Shown here: positions 28,926 through 37,125 of the stretch, piece after piece | Layout: each line of letters begins with the position of its first letter | Position numbering within the stretch: the first letter of the stretch is position 1 | Translations under genes and position numbers: made by a program | Assembly: GCA_022072405.1 (NCBI GenBank) | Contig: JAJVHX010000012.1 | Span: 273,807 to 337,806 of the forward strand | DNA: 64,000 bases | Direction: 5' to 3' | Origin: Phycisphaerae bacterium | GTDB taxonomy: Bacteria > Planctomycetota > Phycisphaerae > UBA1845 > CAIVHJ01 | Notes under the pieces: generated by a model | Databases searched by the model: none | Seen by the model: only the letters and a program-made list of their open reading frames with translations | What the model was told of the DNA's origin: nothing

Positions 28926-30153
28926 GACAATGGCGGCCGCATTGGCCAAGGTGAAACGGGAACTCGGTCGTAGCGCGGTGATCATGAACACGCGCACGGT
29001 GAAACAGGGCGGATGGTTCGGGCTGGGCCGCCGCACGTTCATCGAAATAACGGCGACGGACCAAAGTGATGTATTGCCCAAGGCCCGGAGCAGCGATAGC
29101 ATGGTCACATGGTCGCGTCGAACGGCCGAGGCAGTCCGAACCGAAACAGTTCCACCGGCCCCGGTGGCCACTCCGGTTACTCCCGTCACTCTGCCGGTCA
29201 CTCCCGATTTCACTCCTGCACCCGTCCACGAGGCGGCGGCTTCACCGGTGATGGAGAAGGAATTACTCGAAATCAAAACGATGGTGCAAGGTCTGGTGGG
29301 CCAGTCACGCCGCGATCAGGTTTCGTCTTTGCCGACGGAATGGCGCCAGATTTACGTACGCTTGATTCAGAATCAGGTGGCCGAGGAAATCGCCCAGGAA
29401 TTGCTGCAGCAGTTGATGTCGCGTGCGGCAACTGGTCAAACGCTCGATAATGCCGCCGTGCAGGAGCTGCTGATCCAGCAGGTGGCGCAGATGCTGACGC
29501 CCGGCTGTCCGATCACGCTCAATCGCGCCGCGACCGGGCGGAGCAAAGTGGTGGCCCTGGTCGGTCCGACCGGTGTGGGCAAAACCACCACGGTGGCCAA
29601 GCTGGCAGCCCATTTCCGCCTGAAGGAAGGTCGCAAGGTGGGATTGATCACCATCGATACCTATCGAATTGCTGCGGTGGATCAACTGCGCACCTATGCC
29701 CGCATCATCGATGTGCCGCTGGAAGTGGCGCTGACGCCGGAGGAATTACGCCAGGCGCTGCGCAAGCTGGCGGATCGTGACATCGTATTCATCGACACCG
29801 CCGGCCGCAGCCAGTTCGATGAGTTGAAACTGAACGAGCTGCGCCATTTCATCGAAGCCGCCCAGCCGGACGAGACGCATCTGGTGGTGTCGAGCAACTG
29901 CAGTCCGGCGGTGCTGACCAGGGCGCTGGCCCAGTTTAGCAAGGTCGGTGTGAATCGGGTTATCTTCAGCAAACTGGATGAGGCGGTGGGTATCGGCACA
30001 CTGCTGAGTGTGCTCAAACGAGTTGAGGCGAAGCTTTCTTATGTGACCACGGGCCAGGATGTGCCTGACGATATCGAAGTGGGCGATCAACTGCGGCTCG
30101 CCCGCATGATCGTGGAAGGCTCCGGGTTCGATCTCGCGATGGTGAGTAACTAG
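28900..30153 (+). CDS. flhF: Flagellar SRP-like GTPase FlhF
   Basis: A 417-residue GTPase related to Ffh/FtsY. The N-terminal B domain begins MNLKTYRAETMAAALAKVKR. A Pro/Val/Thr-rich linker follows (about 75-115), then helical N and G domains with GPTGVGKT at 222-229, TIDTYRIAAVDQLRTYA and DIVFIDTAGRSQFDELKLNE. FlhF sets the site and number of flagella together with FlhG, encoded next. It overlaps flhA by 26 bases. Its TAG stop begins a dispersed palindromic element. Confidence 0.96.
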   Translation: MNLKTYRAETMAAALAKVKRELGRSAVIMNTRTVKQGGWFGLGRRTFIEITATDQSDVLPKARSSDSMVTWSRRTAEAVRTETVPPAPVATPVTPVTLPVTPDFTPAPVHEAAASPVMEKELLEIKTMVQGLVGQSRRDQVSSLPTEWRQIYVRLIQNQVAEEIAQELLQQLMSRAATGQTLDNAAVQELLIQQVAQMLTPGCPITLNRAATGRSKVVALVGPTGVGKTTTVAKLAAHFRLKEGRKVGLITIDTYRIAAVDQLRTYARIIDVPLEVALTPEELRQALRKLADRDIVFIDTAGRSQFDELKLNELRHFIEAAQPDETHLVVSSNCSPAVLTRALAQFSKVGVNRVIFSKLDEAVGIGTLLSVLKRVEAKLSYVTTGQDVPDDIEVGDQLRLARMIVEGSGFDLAMVSN

Positions 30154-30213
30154 AGATGGATTCAAAATTGCGCAGATGGGACTCGCGCGGGCTAAAGCCC
30201 GCGGCACTTTGAA
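30151..30213 (+). repeat. Dispersed palindromic element, copy 5
   Basis: Starts at the flhF stop (TAGAGATGGATTCAAA). The core GCGGGCTAAAGCCCGCGG is a perfect palindrome with seven-base arms. The tail CACTTTGAATTA contains the inverse of the left-end TTCAAA. It lies between flhF and flhG. Confidence 0.75.
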
Positions 30214-30250
30214 TTAGTCAATTGGGGACGGTGACAGGGAGGATGCAGGC

Positions 30251-31120
30251 ATGGCGATTCCAGCTATGCGCGTGATCAGTGATCAGGCGAACGGGTTGCG
30301 GGAACTGGTTCAGCCGGAGAGCCGGCGGGCCACCTCGCTGGCCATCCTCAGCGGCAAGGGCGGGGTGGGCAAAAGCAGTCTGGCGGTGAATCTGGCGGTG
30401 GCGTTGGGGCAGCGCGGTTTGAAGGTTGTGCTGCTCGATCTCGACCTGGGGTTGGCCAACGCCGACGTGCTGCTGGGGCTGAGTTGTAAACGAAATCTGT
30501 CGCATGTTGTAAATGGGCAATGTGCTCTGACGGAAATTGTGGTGGACGCTGCGGAGGGCGTGCAACTGGTCCCCGGAGCATCGGGGCTGGAGCGGCTCGC
30601 CAACCTGTCGGAATTTGAACGCCACCACCTGCTGCTGCAGTTTCAACTGCTTGAACGCAACAGCGATTTTGTGATTATGGACCTGGGGGCGGGGGTAGCT
30701 CGAAATATTATCGCCTTCGCGGCTGCGACGGATATCACCCTGGTGGTGACCACTCCGGAACCAACCGCGCTGGCGGATGCCTATTCGACGATCAAGATGC
30801 TGGCCCGGGCCAATCGGGCCTGCGATCTGGAACTGCTGGTCAATCAGACGATCAGCCGGCGGGAAGCGCGGTTGATCTATGAGCGCATCGCGGGAGTGGC
30901 GAGCAAGTTTCTGGGTCTGCCGGTGACGATGGCAGGCTATGTGCTGACCGATATGGAGGTGCCGATGGCGGTGCGGGCCCGTCGACCGTTTGTACTGGCG
31001 GCACCGCGCTGCAACGCGAGCGCCTGCGTGCGGGCGCTGGCTCAGAAATTCGCCCGGCAATGTGATGCTCCGTCGCGTCCGCAGGGAATATTTGAACGGG
31101 TAGCGGAGATGTTTCAATAG
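30251..31120 (+). CDS. flhG: MinD-like ATPase FlhG (FleN/YlxH)
   Basis: A 289-residue ParA/MinD-family ATPase. The N-terminal DQANGLRELV is the FlhG activator motif that stimulates FlhF. The deviant Walker A GKGGVGKS lies at 35-42, followed by LLDLDLGLANADVLLGL and the switch DLGAGVARNII. FlhG limits flagellar number by controlling FlhF. The start at 30251 is used; M6 is possible. Its TAG stop begins another palindromic element, so flhG is flanked by one on each side. Confidence 0.94.
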   Translation: MAIPAMRVISDQANGLRELVQPESRRATSLAILSGKGGVGKSSLAVNLAVALGQRGLKVVLLDLDLGLANADVLLGLSCKRNLSHVVNGQCALTEIVVDAAEGVQLVPGASGLERLANLSEFERHHLLLQFQLLERNSDFVIMDLGAGVARNIIAFAAATDITLVVTTPEPTALADAYSTIKMLARANRACDLELLVNQTISRREARLIYERIAGVASKFLGLPVTMAGYVLTDMEVPMAVRARRPFVLAAPRCNASACVRALAQKFARQCDAPSRPQGIFERVAEMFQ

Positions 31121-31196
31121 AGGTGGCTTCGATATGGCGGAGTGGGCAGCGCACGGGTTGAAGCCCGCGGCTCATTGAATATTGAAACCACTTCGA
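31118..31196 (+). repeat. Dispersed palindromic element, copy 6
   Basis: Begins at the flhG stop. The left end TAGAGGTGGCTTCGATAT and right end ATATTGAAACCACTTCGA form an 18-base imperfect inverted repeat. The centre is ACGGGTTGAAGCCCGCGG. With copy 1 this best shows the full element, about 72-79 bases. Confidence 0.8.
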
Positions 31197-31259
31197 AAAT
31201 CAACCGTTGCGATTCTGGTGAATTGTGCGTCCTCTGCGGCAGAACAAGGTGAGTAGGTT

Positions 31260-31538
31260 ATGATCCGTCGGACCACCGCGAGTTTGGGTTTGCTGGGCTT
31301 TGCGATAGCCATCTTCGCCGGCCTGTTTAATGGCCACTCCTATGAGGTTATCATCACGCGGGCCTTGAGTGCGATGGCCATCCTGGCGGGTGTCGGTATG
31401 GTGGTGGGGTACTGTGCGGATCATGTCGTGCGTGAATATCGGACCAAGCAATATCTGGAAATTTTTGGACACCCCGAGACTCCGGAAAATTCTGTTAACG
31501 TTTCCTCCGAAAATAGCTCCACTCCCACGCCCTCGTGA
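31260..31538 (+). CDS. Small membrane protein between flhG and fliA, unknown
   Basis: A 92-residue protein with two hydrophobic segments (LGLLGFAIAIFAGLFNG at about 10-26 and ALSAMAILAGVGMVVGYCAD at about 38-57) and a short charged tail rich in Glu, Asn and Ser. No family was recognised. An AAGGTGAG-type site stands before the ATG. Its position between flhG and fliA, on the same strand, suggests co-expression with flagellar genes, but nothing in the sequence shows a role. The following 160 bases hold two small hairpins and no gene. Confidence 0.6.
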   Translation: MIRRTTASLGLLGFAIAIFAGLFNGHSYEVIITRALSAMAILAGVGMVVGYCADHVVREYRTKQYLEIFGHPETPENSVNVSSENSSTPTPS

Positions 31539-31698
31539 CCGATTTCATTCTTGGTCACGACACTGGGTGTATACACTTCAGCCAGTTGAACGTGATCAAC
31601 CCGCCGACCACCTGTCGGCGACCTGTCATGGACTGCAGCGTTCAATAATCTCAAAAAAAGCGGTTTGAACCGCCCGGCGCACTCATGGAGGAGTTGAG

Positions 31699-32484
31699 AT
31701 GGCGCTAACCTTCACTGAAGACGTTAATAAATTATGGAAGCGCTACGCCCGCCAGCCGAGTCTTGAACTGCGCAACAAGCTGATGGAGATGTACCTGCCG
31801 CTGGTGAAGTTCAACGCCGATCGGGTGGCGACCAAGCTGCCCAGCGAAGTGGATGTGGATGATCTGATCTCGGCGGGGATTTTCGGGCTGATGGATGCCA
31901 TTGACTCGTTTGATCTGCAGCGGGGCGTCAAATTCGAGACCTATTGTGCCCCCCGGATTCGTGGAGCGATTCTGGATGAGCTGCGTTCGATGGACTGGGT
32001 TCCCCGTCTGGTGCGCAGCCGGGCCAGCCGGCTGGAAGGCGCCCGTCGCGGACTGGAGGCGGAACTAGGCCGCAGCCCGACGGAAAAAGAACTGGCCCAG
32101 CGTCTGGGGTTGAGCGTCTCGGATTTTGAAAAACTGCGCGACGATGCCTCCGCCGTCAGCATGGTCAGCCTCTCCCGCAAATATTACGAAACCGATTCCA
32201 ACCGCGATGTGTGCGAAATCGACATCATCGAGGATGACGAAAGTCTCGACCCGGAACAGGAAGCCGTGAAGAGCGACCTGCGCAGTTTCGTCAGCCAGAA
32301 TCTGACCCGGCTGGAGCAGCTTATTCTGGTGCTTTATTATTATGAAGAAATGACCATGAAGGAGATCGGCCAGACGCTGGATCTCTCCGAAAGCCGCGTC
32401 AGCCAGATGCACTCAGCCATCATGTCCAGTCTGCAGACGCGTTTGCGTGAATTGCCCATCACCACTGCTTACCCGGCCTGTTAG
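31699..32484 (+). CDS. fliA: Flagellar sigma factor FliA (sigma-28)
   Basis: A 261-residue sigma-70-family factor of the FliA/WhiG group. Region 2 is clear in VDDLISAGIFGLMDAIDSFD and FETYCAPRIRGAILDELRSM, followed by the FliA-typical DWVPRLVRSRA. Region 4 is in MTMKEIGQTLDLSESRVSQM. It should drive late flagellar genes such as flagellin and motAB. GGAGGAG lies five bases before the ATG, a strong ribosome site. FlgM, the usual anti-sigma factor, is not in the window. Confidence 0.95.
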   Translation: MALTFTEDVNKLWKRYARQPSLELRNKLMEMYLPLVKFNADRVATKLPSEVDVDDLISAGIFGLMDAIDSFDLQRGVKFETYCAPRIRGAILDELRSMDWVPRLVRSRASRLEGARRGLEAELGRSPTEKELAQRLGLSVSDFEKLRDDASAVSMVSLSRKYYETDSNRDVCEIDIIEDDESLDPEQEAVKSDLRSFVSQNLTRLEQLILVLYYYEEMTMKEIGQTLDLSESRVSQMHSAIMSSLQTRLRELPITTAYPAC

Positions 32485-32574
32485 CCAGACGGTGGGCCGG
32501 GGAAATGTTGTACGCCTGTTCGGTGGGTTGCCGATACTACTACTGGTGATCCTGCTTGTGGACTGGCGTGCGAT

Positions 32575-32889
32575 ATGACGCTGATGAGCAATATACCCGG
32601 CAACATGATGGGACCGATTCTGCAATCCGGGCCTTTGAGCCAGGAGTTGGCCCGCGTGCGCGATAATGAACGGGCCCAGCAGGAACGCGCCACCGAGGCC
32701 TCCCGTAAAGTACATCAGCTCGATTCGGTCGAAGAAACCGACAACGATAGCAAGGTGCATACCGAATCGGAGGGTGCGGGCAGCAAAGGCCGGCAACTCG
32801 ACAGCCAGACCCCCGAAGAATCACCTGAAGAATCCAGCGACGTACAGACTGATGACCAAGGCCAGACCCACCTCGACCTGCAGGCGTAA
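32575..32889 (+). CDS. Small acidic low-complexity protein after fliA
   Basis: A 104-residue protein that starts with a short hydrophobic stretch (MSNIPGNMMGPILQ), continues with a charged, Glu/Gln/Ser-rich disordered region, and ends in HLDLQA. No domain is recognised. I have the impression that similar proteins ending in 'xDLxA' sit beside fliA in other planctomycetes, but this is from memory and unverified. It is the last plus-strand gene of the flagellar run, 90 bases after fliA. ATG at 32584 is an alternative start. The ribosome site is poor. Confidence 0.45.
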   Translation: MTLMSNIPGNMMGPILQSGPLSQELARVRDNERAQQERATEASRKVHQLDSVEETDNDSKVHTESEGAGSKGRQLDSQTPEESPEESSDVQTDDQGQTHLDLQA

Positions 32890-32969
32890 TCCGTAATTGT
32901 TGGAGTAAGAATGATTGTATGATTCAGAATCATTCGATATGTGCGGATGGTTCGAAGGATGATGCGGCT

Positions 32970-33680
32970 TTACTCGTCAGAGACTTTGGTTTCATCTCGG
33001 ACAACAGCTTTGTCGGGTACTACATAGGTAAATTGCTTATCATAAACGACGGGATTGATTTTTACCGACGTGGTCGTAACGGTTGTGGTTCCTAATCGCT
33101 TATCTTCGAAAACATACTTCATCGTTTGTCCATGTTTCTCACTGAACCAGTATGTTATTTTAACTTGCGCGTCACCTTCACCATGGACGATTTTCAGAAC
33201 GGCACAGGCTTCCTCGCCGATCTTTTCAGCAGGCAACACTTCGGCATGGATTTTTCCATCTTTGATTGCTTGTAAGTGCCCATCCAGATCTTTAGCTAAT
33301 TTCATCGCGGGTTTCTTGGTTACAATAATCCCTGGGCCACCGGACATTTCTTCCCATGTAAATTCCCCATCAGATACAGTCAATACCGATATTGACTCTG
33401 TGCTATTCGGTTGCTCTGAATTTTCGATAGTTCTCTGTTCTTCCTGACGAAATTTGTATGTTCCGTTTTTGGACTGTTCCCAGGATTTAATCTGGGATTT
33501 TTGATTGCTGAACGTGGGGGACTGGCTGACTTCTTCCTGCTCAAGGTAGATGGTTTGAATATCGGCACGCAATGTCTTCATCCGTCCGATCAGTTCTTCC
33601 GGGGTTTCCGCGTGTGATATCGCCGCACATGTGAAAAATCCTATTACCCCGACTGAGCTTGTCAGTAAAGTTCTAATCAT
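32970..33680 (-). CDS. Secreted LolA-like protein
   Basis: A 236-residue protein with a signal peptide ending near residue 24 (ISHAET). The following part has the look of LolA/LolB-type lipoprotein-binding or DUF2092-like folds: ELIGRMKTLRADIQTIYLEQ, then beta-rich YKFRQEEQ and VKITYWFSEKHGQTMKYVFE. The gene is more AT-rich than the flagellar block and may be acquired. AAAGGA precedes the ATG. It is convergent with the end of the flagellar run. A specific substrate or partner cannot be given. Confidence 0.7.
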   Translation of the reverse strand: MIRTLLTSSVGVIGFFTCAAISHAETPEELIGRMKTLRADIQTIYLEQEEVSQSPTFSNQKSQIKSWEQSKNGTYKFRQEEQRTIENSEQPNSTESISVLTVSDGEFTWEEMSGGPGIIVTKKPAMKLAKDLDGHLQAIKDGKIHAEVLPAEKIGEEACAVLKIVHGEGDAQVKITYWFSEKHGQTMKYVFEDKRLGTTTVTTTSVKINPVVYDKQFTYVVPDKAVVRDETKVSDE

Positions 33681-33748
33681 CGATAAATCCTTTCATTGAT
33701 ATTCATGCGCTCTTCGATAAAGGGTAATACTTGCGTTATCATACCGAT

Positions 33749-34267
33749 TCATTGATTAACCCGGAAATCATCGCCCAACCCACCACTCATCAGTAGGCTA
33801 CAGATTGACGAACCAATGGAGGCTCCATCATTCAATAACAGGGTCGCGATACTGAGAGATGCCCAGGATAGGATATGTCCAAATAATAACGTGGAAGGAT
33901 TCAACCAGAAAGAACCATGAATGATTTCTCCACCCTCACTGATGACTCCGTGATTTGCATAAATGACATTGGTGCTGATGATCACTATGATGGTGAGTAT
34001 CACAACCACTGTGGTGAAGAGAATGCCGCACTGGTCACCGGATGTGCGATGCATGATGCTGTAGAGTATCCAGGCGATCAGAAAAGTCCAAGCCCACTCC
34101 AACTCGAGCACCAAAGGTGAAAAATGATAGGCACCCCAATCCAGGATCACCGCCAGAAGGGCGGCAGAGATCGCGGTCATGAGATTTCCACGTAATAATC
34201 CATTCCATGGTGTCCAGGAATTCTCTCGCTGAGACCAACCTTCCGGCATGTCATTCAAAGTTCTCAT
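33749..34267 (-). CDS. Four-helix membrane protein, unknown
   Basis: A 172-residue protein with about four hydrophobic segments: around ISAALLAVILDWGAYHF, WAWTFLIAWILYSIMH, ILFTTVVVILTIIVIISTNV and LLFGHILSWASLSIATLLL. The C-terminus is Gly/Ser-rich. No family recognised. ATG at 34267 is chosen; an upstream in-frame TTG at 34291 is possible. Like its downstream neighbour it is relatively AT-rich, and the two may be co-transcribed (68 bases apart). Confidence 0.6.
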   Translation of the reverse strand: MRTLNDMPEGWSQRENSWTPWNGLLRGNLMTAISAALLAVILDWGAYHFSPLVLELEWAWTFLIAWILYSIMHRTSGDQCGILFTTVVVILTIIVIISTNVIYANHGVISEGGEIIHGSFWLNPSTLLFGHILSWASLSIATLLLNDGASIGSSICSLLMSGGLGDDFRVNQ

Positions 34268-34496
34268 ACTCAAGTCTAACCGCGCCAACAACGCTGAACT
34301 ATTATAAAAGAGAGCTAATTTTTGAATAACCGTTTGCAGGAATCACGGACCGATAATGGGGGATCGCTAGAAGGAGATCATTTCTCGAACCCAGCTATTG
34401 TGGAAATCCATTCCCATCCTGTGCGAGAAAAGAAACTTGCATCAGCAGGGATGGTGATGATTTCTAAGAGCTGCAGGTTTTAACTCGCACGGATGC

Positions 34497-34526
34497 TCCG
34501 CGCAGGCTAAAGCCTGCGGCTCTTTT
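34497..34526 (+). repeat. Dispersed palindromic element, copy 7
   Basis: Core GCGCAGGCTAAAGCCTGCGG with compensating changes in both arms, then CTCTTTTAA. The neighbouring genes are on the minus strand, yet the element has the plus orientation shared by all other copies. The paired changes keep the hairpin intact. Confidence 0.7.
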
Positions 34527-34547
34527 AATTGTGGTACTCGATCCCAT

Positions 34548-35642
34548 TCAATCCGGATGTTGAGTGGGGTTAATGGTGAGTTGATCCAGAGCGCGAATCG
34601 AACAATAGGGGATCCAGCCGCGCTGCCGCGCCCGCGCATAGAAATCGTCAATCAGGGATGATTCCGTAAGGTAATCTATCGCCAGAATGGTCTTACCGGC
34701 AGCATGAAATTGATTGATCAGCTCCAGCCGATCTTCATCGGGGTTCAGCGGATTATTCTCATTCTCGTCGCCGAAATAAAAGGTATCTTCCACACCCAGG
34801 CCGTTGATCACGGCGAAATAGCGGTTGCGCTGGGCGGTCGCTTCGCTTTCGGGATCGCCGGCCAACTGCAGGGCATCGTCCACATAACTGCCGGCGTCGA
34901 TGATGGCTTCACCATTCTGCGGAACAATCAGGAAATCCGGGCGACCCTGGGCGGCTGCCGATTCGGCGATGGCGATGACAAAATCGATCATCTCATCAGC
35001 AGCGGCGCGATTCTCATCGTTGCCGCCGATTTCCTCCGGGCCGAAATATTCATAGGCATCGATGATATCGAGGTAGACCCCATCAAAACCTTCTTCCAGG
35101 AGGCGCGGCAGATATTCATCGAGAATAATCTCCTGCCACTCCGGGAGCCAGTAGCGGACCTTGAGGTTGTTGGGAAAATCGGGATTGGGCGGGGCCAGGA
35201 AATCGGGAGCCTCGGCGGTGAGTTCAAAGGGACCATCGGGCTGTTCGCCGGGATCGGGGGTGATCCACGCGGGATCAAAATAGAAGCGATAGGTTTCCGC
35301 TTCGCCGATGCTCATATAGGCGAGTACGATCTTAGGTCCCCCGGAGCTGTTCTTCAGTGCAGCTATTTGCTGAGCCGTCCAGCGGTCGGCATCGTCGCCG
35401 GTGGCACTATAATCGATGATGAGCAGATCGAACGCCGAAGCCCCCATCACTTCCAGGTCAAACTGTGGATCCCCTTGCAGTTGGTAAGCGTAATCGTTGA
35501 TCGTAGCCAGGGTGGGAGCCGTGGGGCTGTTGTTATCGTTGGACGATGGATTGGCACCCGGGCTGCAACCCAGCAATCCGACCAGCAGGATATTCATTTC
35601 CATCAACCTTAGCTTGCCGGAGAATATAGAAGCGGAGGTCAT
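34548..35642 (-). CDS. GH114-like (TM1410-type) lipoprotein hydrolase
   Basis: A 364-residue protein. The N-terminus has a hydrophobic stretch and lipobox (LVGLLGC, Cys near 26), so it should be an outer lipoprotein. The remainder resembles endo-alpha-1,4-polygalactosaminidase and TM1410-like TIM-barrel proteins: YAYQLQGDP, DLLIIDYSATGDD, VLAYMSIGEAETYRFYF, EGFDGVYLDIIDAYEYFG and ADEMIDFVIAIAE. The acidic residues in IIDYS and GVYLDIIDA are the likely catalytic positions. Members act on galactosamine-containing exopolysaccharides. The substrate here is not known. The start ATG follows GGTGAGGTAGACCC. Confidence 0.85.
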   Translation of the reverse strand: MTSASIFSGKLRLMEMNILLVGLLGCSPGANPSSNDNNSPTAPTLATINDYAYQLQGDPQFDLEVMGASAFDLLIIDYSATGDDADRWTAQQIAALKNSSGGPKIVLAYMSIGEAETYRFYFDPAWITPDPGEQPDGPFELTAEAPDFLAPPNPDFPNNLKVRYWLPEWQEIILDEYLPRLLEEGFDGVYLDIIDAYEYFGPEEIGGNDENRAAADEMIDFVIAIAESAAAQGRPDFLIVPQNGEAIIDAGSYVDDALQLAGDPESEATAQRNRYFAVINGLGVEDTFYFGDENENNPLNPDEDRLELINQFHAAGKTILAIDYLTESSLIDDFYARARQRGWIPYCSIRALDQLTINPTQHPD

Positions 35643-35794
35643 GGGTCTACCTCACCAAGGGATGGTTGGTCATAGATCAAGTCGGCCATATTGATGGCCG
35701 GCGGCGGCCGTCAGTCGCCTGACAGGATAGCGAAAAGGAGTCTGACTTGCTACCATGTTATCTCAGGCTGGGTCGGGTATGCAGGAGATTGATC

Positions 35795-36163
35795 ATGCCG
35801 GAATTACCCCTCAATATCGATCGCCAGGGCGATGTAACCATTCTGACCTTTACCTCCATATCGCTGCTGGAAACCCGGGTGCTGGACATGGTGCGTGAGG
35901 AGTTCAACCGGGTGGTGCATGAGATGGGCCGCTGCCGGATCATTGTCGATTTCAAGGTGGTCAAATTCATGAGTTCCTATGCGCTGAGCACGCTGTTGCA
36001 GTTGAATAATGATGTGCAGCGGGCCAAGGGTAAACTGATTTGCTGCGGGATGGCCAAACAACTGCTGGAAAGTTTCAAGATCGCCAAGCTCGACAAGATT
36101 TTTCAATTTGTCCCCAACCTTCAAGCCGCTTTGCAGTTGTTTGATTCTTCTGCGGAGGGCTGA
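35795..36163 (+). CDS. STAS-domain anti-sigma factor antagonist
   Basis: A 122-residue single STAS domain similar to SpoIIAA/RsbV. The strand-helix pattern is GDVTILTFTSISLLETRVLD, then CRIIVDFKVVKFMSSYALST followed by LLQLNNDVQ, and LICCGMAKQLLESFKIAKLD. A Ser pair in FMSSYALST occupies the usual phosphorylation loop. AGGAG lies seven bases before the ATG. No partner kinase or sigma factor is encoded beside it; planctomycetes often carry such STAS proteins alone. It lies 47 bases before an ABC exporter. Confidence 0.85.
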   Translation: MPELPLNIDRQGDVTILTFTSISLLETRVLDMVREEFNRVVHEMGRCRIIVDFKVVKFMSSYALSTLLQLNNDVQRAKGKLICCGMAKQLLESFKIAKLDKIFQFVPNLQAALQLFDSSAEG

Positions 36164-36210
36164 GCGGGTCTGGCTGCCGGGGTGCTACCGCCCATCGAAA
36201 GTGAGCAGGG

Positions 36211-37125
36211 ATGGAAGTTGAGCTGCAGGAGGTGAGCAAAAGTTTCGGTCGCGGTGCTGACCAGAAACGGGCGGTGGAGCAGGTCAGTTGGCGAGCCGCC
36301 GGGGGGCAGGTGTTCGGCCTGCTGGGGCCCAACGGCGCCGGAAAAACCACCCTCATCCGCATGCTGCTGGATATCATCCGGCCCGATACCGGCCGGATAA
36401 TCATCGATGGTCATGTTGGGTTCAATCGCACGCCGGAGTTCAAATTTCGCATCGGTTATCTACCGGAAGAACGGGGATTGTATCGCAAGCGGAAGGTGCT
36501 GGAAGTGCTGCTTTATCTGGCGGCACTAAAGGGGTTCAGCCGGCAGCAGGCCCTGCCCCGCGCCCAGGGGCTGCTGGAGCGATTTGATCTGTCGGCGTGG
36601 GGCCATAAAAAAGTGGAAGACCTTTCCAAGGGCATGGGGCAGAAAGTGCAGATTGCCTCCTGCCTGCTGCATGAGCCGGAGATGGTGGTGCTGGATGAGC
36701 CTTTCTCGGGGCTGGACCCGGTGAATGTGCGTCTGGTGCGGGAGTTGATCCTGGAACAGAAGCAGCGCGGGCGGCTGGTTTTTCTCTCGACCCATCTGAT
36801 GGCGGAAGTGGAAGCGCTCTGCGACAACATATTCATGATTCACCAGGGGCGGCAGGTGCTGTACGGCAACCTGCTGGAGATCAAGAAGCGCTATACCCAG
36901 CATCATGTGCTGGTGAACAGTCAGGCGGAGCCGGAGGGACTTCCGGCGGTGGAGTCGGTCCACCCGACCCTGCAGGGGAAATATATCCGGCTGCGGGAGG
37001 GCTATACACTGCATGACCTGATGGCCCAGATGGCGGCAGCCCGTCGGCCGGTGCTGCGCATCGAAGAAGCCACCACTCCGATCGAGGATATCTTCGTGCA
37101 ACTCGTGCGGGAGGCTCAGCCATGA
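36211..37125 (+). CDS. ABC transporter ATP-binding protein (NatA-like)
   Basis: A 304-residue ATPase. Walker A is GPNGAGKT at 39-46, the signature is LSKGMGQKVQIA and Walker B is MVVLDEPFSGLDP. A C-terminal extension of about 90 residues ends in EATTPIEDIFVQLV, typical of the NatA/DUF4162-type family. It pairs with the membrane protein encoded directly downstream, the two genes overlapping by four bases. Family members export sodium or other small compounds; the substrate here is unknown. Confidence 0.92.
   Translation: MEVELQEVSKSFGRGADQKRAVEQVSWRAAGGQVFGLLGPNGAGKTTLIRMLLDIIRPDTGRIIIDGHVGFNRTPEFKFRIGYLPEERGLYRKRKVLEVLLYLAALKGFSRQQALPRAQGLLERFDLSAWGHKKVEDLSKGMGQKVQIASCLLHEPEMVVLDEPFSGLDPVNVRLVRELILEQKQRGRLVFLSTHLMAEVEALCDNIFMIHQGRQVLYGNLLEIKKRYTQHHVLVNSQAEPEGLPAVESVHPTLQGKYIRLREGYTLHDLMAQMAAARRPVLRIEEATTPIEDIFVQLVREAQP

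Noticed and set aside
31602-31620. Hairpin CGCCGAC / GTCGGCG before fliA as terminator
   Set aside because: No T-run follows, so it does not qualify as a rho-independent terminator; it may be a leader structure.
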